A stretch of 50,412 nt of DNA, taken from assembly GCA_040758635.1 (NCBI GenBank), contig JBFLVI010000015.1, positions 1 through 50,412 of the forward strand, in the 5' to 3' direction. This DNA comes from Yes71-27 sp040758635. Lineage in GTDB: Bacteria; Bacillota; Desulfotomaculia; Desulfotomaculales; Ammonificaceae. The position numbers were made by a program, and so were the translations under genes. Below the pieces are notes generated by a model, which worked only from the letters and a program-made list of their open reading frames with translations, was not told the origin of the DNA and searched no databases. Of this stretch, positions 47,062 through 50,412 are shown piece by piece. Numbering within the stretch: position 1 is the first letter of the stretch; each line of letters starts with the position of its first letter.

Positions 47062-48957
47062 TTGGATTTTTTCAGGCGTTTGGAGGAATATCAGGATGCC
47101 GAGCGGCGGCTGGCGTGGGAAGGAACCTTTCGGGACTACCTCGAGCTGGTGCGCAAAGACCCCCGCATCTGCCAGCTTGCACATGCCCGCATCTACAACA
47201 TGATCGCGGCGGCCGGGGTGGAGGAAGAAAAAGGGCGGAAGCGTTACCGCTTCTTTAGCAGCGAACTCTTCGGGCTGGACCATACCTTAGAGAAGCTGGT
47301 GGAGGAGTATTTCCACCCTGCCGCCCGGCGCCTGGACGTCCGGAAGCGAATTCTCCTCTTGATGGGTCCGGTGAGCGGCGGCAAATCCACCCTGGTAAAC
47401 ATGCTGAAGCGGGGGCTCGAGCGGTACAGCCGGACCGATGCCGGCGCGGTCTACGGTATCAAGGAATGCCCGATGCACGAGGAGCCGCTGCACCTGGTCC
47501 CCCGGGAGTTGCGCGGGGAGTTTGAGCGGGAGTACGGAGTCTACATCGAGGGAGAACTCTGTCCGGTATGCCGCCTGCGCCTGGAGACGGAATTCCGCGG
47601 CCGGATCGAGGAGGTTCCGGTGGAGCGGATCCTCTTTTCCGAAGAAAAGCGCGTCGGGATCGGGACCTTCACGCCCTCGGACCCGAAGTCCCAGGACATT
47701 GCCGAGCTCACCGGCAGTGTGGATTTCGCCACGATCACCGAATACGGCTCGGAGTCGGATCCGCGGGCGTACCGCTTCGACGGTGAACTGAACATCGCCA
47801 ACCGGGGAATTATGGAGTTCCAGGAGATGCTCAAGTGTGACGAGCGCTTTCTCTGGAACCTGCTTTCACTCTCGGAGGAGGGAAACTTCAAGGCCGGGCG
47901 TTTCGCCCTGATCTACGCCGACGAACTGATCATCGCTCACAGCAACGAGGCCGAATACAGGTCCTTCGTAAGCAACAAGAAAAACGAGGCCCTGCTGTCC
48001 CGGATCATCGTCCTAAAGGTCCCGTACAACCTGCGGGTATCGGACGAGATCAAGATCTACGAGAAGCTCATCCGGCAGAGCGACCTGAAGGAGATCCACA
48101 TCGCTCCCCACGCCCTGCGTACGGCGGCTGTTTTCTCGGTGCTCTCGCGGCTGAAGGAGTCCAGGAAACAAGGCGTGGATATCGTCAGGAAGATGAGGCT
48201 TTACGACGGTGAAAACGTGGAGGGGCTGCAGGAGAAGGACGCCGCGGAGCTGCAGGCCGAGCACCCGGACGAGGGAATGAGCGGCGTCGACCCGCGCTAC
48301 GTGATCAACCGCCTGTGCTCCGCGCTCATCCGCAGCGAGACCCGCTGCATCGGTGCCCTGGACGTGTTGCGGGCGATCAGGGACGGGCTCGACCAGCACC
48401 CCTCAATCACGGCCGAAGAGCGCGAGCGGCTCCTGGACTTCATTTCGATTGCGCGCCGGGAGTATGACGAGATCGCCAGGCGCGAGATCCAGAAGGCCTT
48501 TCTGCACTCGTTTGAAGAGGCGGCCCGGGCGCTCTTCGACAACTACCTGGACAATGTGGAGGCGTACTGCAGCGGGCTTAAGATGCGGGATCCGGTAACC
48601 GGCGAGGAGCTTGAACCGGACGAGCGGCTGATGCGTTCGATCGAGGAACAGATCGGCGTCAGCGAGGCGGCCAGGAAGGGTTTCCGGGAGGAGATTCTCA
48701 TCCGGCTTTCCAGTTACGCCCGGAAGGGAAGGCGTTTCGATTACACCGCTCACGAGCAACTCCGGGAGGCGATCGAGCGCAAGCTGTTCGCCGATCTCAA
48801 GGACGTGGTCAAGATCACGGCCGTTGCTAAAGCGCCGGATCCGGAAAGGCAGAAGCGGTTGAACGCCGTCAGCGAAAGGCTGGTTGCCGAACACGGCTAC
48901 TGCCCGGTCTGCGCGAACGAGTTGCTGCGGTATGCCGGGAACCTTTTGAACCGTTAA
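47062..48957 (+). CDS. prkA: PrkA-type serine protein kinase/AAA ATPase
   Basis: A 631-residue protein of the PrkA family, an AAA-type ATPase with a C-terminal kinase-like domain, tied to sporulation in Bacillus and to stress responses elsewhere. The N-terminal LEEYQDAERRLAWEGTFRDY and the Walker A MGPVSGGKSTLVNML (residues ~101-113) are clear, followed by ECPMHEEPLHLVPRELR and the family C-terminal PrkA domain. A pair of Cys motifs (CPVCRLRL near residue 172 and CPVCANELL at the end) may bind metal. TTG 47062 follows AAGGGGGGG. yhbH follows, the conserved pair usually completed by spoVR. Confidence 0.94.
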   Translation: MDFFRRLEEYQDAERRLAWEGTFRDYLELVRKDPRICQLAHARIYNMIAAAGVEEEKGRKRYRFFSSELFGLDHTLEKLVEEYFHPAARRLDVRKRILLLMGPVSGGKSTLVNMLKRGLERYSRTDAGAVYGIKECPMHEEPLHLVPRELRGEFEREYGVYIEGELCPVCRLRLETEFRGRIEEVPVERILFSEEKRVGIGTFTPSDPKSQDIAELTGSVDFATITEYGSESDPRAYRFDGELNIANRGIMEFQEMLKCDERFLWNLLSLSEEGNFKAGRFALIYADELIIAHSNEAEYRSFVSNKKNEALLSRIIVLKVPYNLRVSDEIKIYEKLIRQSDLKEIHIAPHALRTAAVFSVLSRLKESRKQGVDIVRKMRLYDGENVEGLQEKDAAELQAEHPDEGMSGVDPRYVINRLCSALIRSETRCIGALDVLRAIRDGLDQHPSITAEERERLLDFISIARREYDEIARREIQKAFLHSFEEAARALFDNYLDNVEAYCSGLKMRDPVTGEELEPDERLMRSIEEQIGVSEAARKGFREEILIRLSSYARKGRRFDYTAHEQLREAIERKLFADLKDVVKITAVAKAPDPERQKRLNAVSERLVAEHGYCPVCANELLRYAGNLLNR

Positions 48958-49054
48958 CAAAGTTCGAAGCTAAAGCTTGGGCGGATGGGTTTTGGGGTCC
49001 GTTCTGCGTTCGACGTTCACGTCGGAAAGCAGGGAAGAATCGAAGACCATTTTC

Positions 49055-49082
49055 AGTTCACCTCTCACCTTCTGCTTCTGAG
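49055..49082 (-). repeat. Heptamer tract 6, between prkA and yhbH
   Basis: Read on the minus strand: CTCAGAA, GCAGAAG, GTGAGAG, GTGAACT (49082 back to 49055). It is in the 166-bp gap of a conserved operon. It lacks an adjacent perfect stem-loop. Confidence 0.55.
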
Positions 49083-49123
49083 TCTTGGCCGTTTTGAACT
49101 GACCTGCGTTCGGAGGGAGGAGA

Positions 49124-50251
49124 ATGGCGGATTTTACCGTGAGCCGGGAGGACTGGTCCTTCTACCGCAAGGCGGAAACCGACGCCAGGCGGCACCGGGA
49201 AAAGGTGAAGGAAGCGATCCGCAACAGGCTGCCGGAAATCATCACCGAAGAGAGCATTATACTCAGCAACGGACAAAAGGTAATCCGCATCCCGGTCCAG
49301 TCGGTGGAGGAGTACCGCTTTCGCTTCAATCGCCGGAAGATGCCTCATTTAGGGCAGGGAGGCGGTAGGCAGGAAGGCGATCTGGTGCTGCCCGGGGGTG
49401 GGCGGGGCCCGGGGAAGGGAGCCGGCGAGGTGCCGGGCGTGGACTATTACGAGGCCGAGGTTACCGTGGACGAGATCACCGAGGCCATTCTCGGCGAACT
49501 AAGCCTCCCTTACCTGGACCGGCGGCGAAAACCGGAGATGGTGACGGAAGCTTGCGAATTTTCCGACCTCCGGAAGCGGGGGATCTCTGCCAATATCGAC
49601 CGCCGGCGCACTATTCTGTCGGCTTTGAAGCGAAACGCCCGCCAGGGCAGGCCGTGCTTGACCAACATTCGCCTCGAAGACCTTCGTTTCCGGACTTGGA
49701 ACGTGCAGCAAACACCGGAGACCAGCGCCGCGGTGATCGCGATGATGGATACCTCCGGCTCAATGGGCCCGTTTGAAAAATATATCGCACGCAGCTTCTT
49801 CTTCTGGACGGTGCGCTTCCTGCGGGCGAACTACCGCAATGTTGCGCTCGCATTTCTGGCACACCACACCGAGGCGCGGGAAACCAGCGAGGAAGAGTTT
49901 TTCACGAAGGGGGAAAGCGGCGGGACCCGGTGCTCCTCTGTTTATGAGCTTGCCCTGCGCATCATCGCCGAGCGTTTCCCGCTGCGCGAGTATAACATTT
50001 ACGCCTTTCACTTCTCCGACGGTGACAACCTCACCGCGGACAACCAGCGTTGTGTCCACTTGATGCGCGAACTGCTGGAGGTTGCCAACCTGGTGGGGTA
50101 CGGGGAAATCGAGGGGCCCTACTACTATACAAGCACGCTCAAGGCCGCCTTCCGGGCGATCAACCACCCCCGTTTCGTCACCGTGACGTTGCGCGATAAG
50201 CACGACGTTTACCGGGCACTTCAGGCGTTTTTTGCCCCGCGGGAAGGTTAA
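49124..50251 (+). CDS. yhbH: YhbH (DUF444) sporulation-associated protein
   Basis: A 375-residue DUF444 protein, the regular partner of PrkA; Bacillus YhbH is produced in the mother cell under SigE control. The N-terminal half is charged and Gly-rich around residues 78-100. A von Willebrand-like fold then carries an intact metal site MMDTSGSMGPFEKYIA near residues 206-216, with the later SGGTRCSS and HFSDGDN loops. ATG 49124 follows GGAGGGAGGAG. The 166-bp gap after prkA holds a heptamer tract but no terminator, so the two genes may still be one transcript. Confidence 0.93.
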   Translation: MADFTVSREDWSFYRKAETDARRHREKVKEAIRNRLPEIITEESIILSNGQKVIRIPVQSVEEYRFRFNRRKMPHLGQGGGRQEGDLVLPGGGRGPGKGAGEVPGVDYYEAEVTVDEITEAILGELSLPYLDRRRKPEMVTEACEFSDLRKRGISANIDRRRTILSALKRNARQGRPCLTNIRLEDLRFRTWNVQQTPETSAAVIAMMDTSGSMGPFEKYIARSFFFWTVRFLRANYRNVALAFLAHHTEARETSEEEFFTKGESGGTRCSSVYELALRIIAERFPLREYNIYAFHFSDGDNLTADNQRCVHLMRELLEVANLVGYGEIEGPYYYTSTLKAAFRAINHPRFVTVTLRDKHDVYRALQAFFAPREG

Positions 50252-50349
50252 TCATTCAACTTATCCCTATTAACTTAAATTTTTTTATGCATTCTTTGCT
50301 GACTAAAGTTGAAGAGGTTCGATAGATAGCACTTCCGGCAAATTCGATT

Positions 50350-50402
50350 TTGGACGGCTCACCTTAGATGGATAGAATTTCTTTGAAACCGGCAGGAAGG
50401 AG
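50350..50402 (+). promoter_or_regulatory. Promoter and ribosome-binding site of a gene beyond the window
   Basis: TTGGAC (50350-50355), a 17-base spacer and TAGAAT (50373-50378) are followed by AAGGAG (50397-50402), so a gene should start within or just past the last ten bases. By conserved order after prkA-yhbH it may be spoVR. The preceding AT-rich stretch from 50252 has no gene. Confidence 0.6.
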
Positions 50403-50412
50403 ACTTACCTGG

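Overview
The window is about 50 kb of high-GC chromosome from what looks like a spore-forming, anaerobic, probably thermophilic Firmicute of the Desulfotomaculum/Pelotomaculum/Ammonifex kind. That placement is inference. It rests on sporulation genes (spmA-spmB, prkA, yhbH), a class II B12-dependent ribonucleotide reductase, SigI/RsgI, the TRAP protein MtrB, frequent GTG/TTG starts and the dnaE-accD-accA-pfkA-pyk order known from Bacillus. No rRNA, tRNA, CRISPR array, transposase or prophage gene was seen.

Layout. 0.1-0.8 kb: VapBC-type toxin-antitoxin pair. 1.0-4.0 kb: spmA-spmB, then rluB, an unknown gene and aroH linked by TTGA stop/start overlaps. 4.0-6.2 kb: divergent c-di-GMP genes, a CBS-GGDEF cyclase and an HD-GYP phosphodiesterase. 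6.1-10.8 kb: alpha-glucan genes (GH57 branching enzyme, DUF4912 protein, GH15 glucoamylase). 10.8-15.3 kb: CoA-binding protein, trmL, dnaE. 15.4-20.9 kb: mtrB, a small protein, accD, accA, pfkA, pyk. 21-24.2 kb: secreted nuclease, DedA protein, sigI-rsgI. 24.3-28.6 kb: nrdJ, murT-gatD (peptidoglycan amidation) and a 39-codon gene with its own promoter and terminator. 28.6-30.7 kb: DUF1624 membrane protein, a repeat-filled gap and an MqnA/MqnD-family gene. 30.7-34.3 kb: surface-polysaccharide genes (rfbD, a GT4 glycosyltransferase, a polyprenyl-phosphate sugar transferase). 34.3-41.2 kb: metallophosphoesterase, deacetylase-DUF4015 fusion, DUF169 protein, GH18 protein and a DUF3109-like protein. 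41.2-42.2 kb: about 970 bp of gene-free repeat mosaic. 42.2-45 kb: CoA-disulfide reductase/rhodanese fusion and a nucleotidyltransferase plus small basic protein cassette. 45-50.4 kb: a phospholipase-C-like protein divergent from prkA and yhbH; a promoter and ribosome-binding site at the right edge announce another gene, probably spoVR.

The most unusual content lies between the genes. Six tracts of degenerate 7-bp units (consensus roughly GTKRGAG) occur at 20.9, 41.7, 41.87, 41.94, 42.06 and 49.06 kb, on both strands; three have tight stem-loops beside them. A second family has 12-bp arms of the CCCGGCACTCAG type, found both as two adjacent 99-100 bp modules (29.5-29.7 kb) and as a collapsed palindrome (21.05 kb). 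A third, 52-bp repeat is shared in inverted orientation by the gaps at 29.46 and 42.10 kb. Together they suggest a modular non-coding repeat system that has spread through gaps in this genome and, at 21 kb, reaches the 5' end of a coding region.
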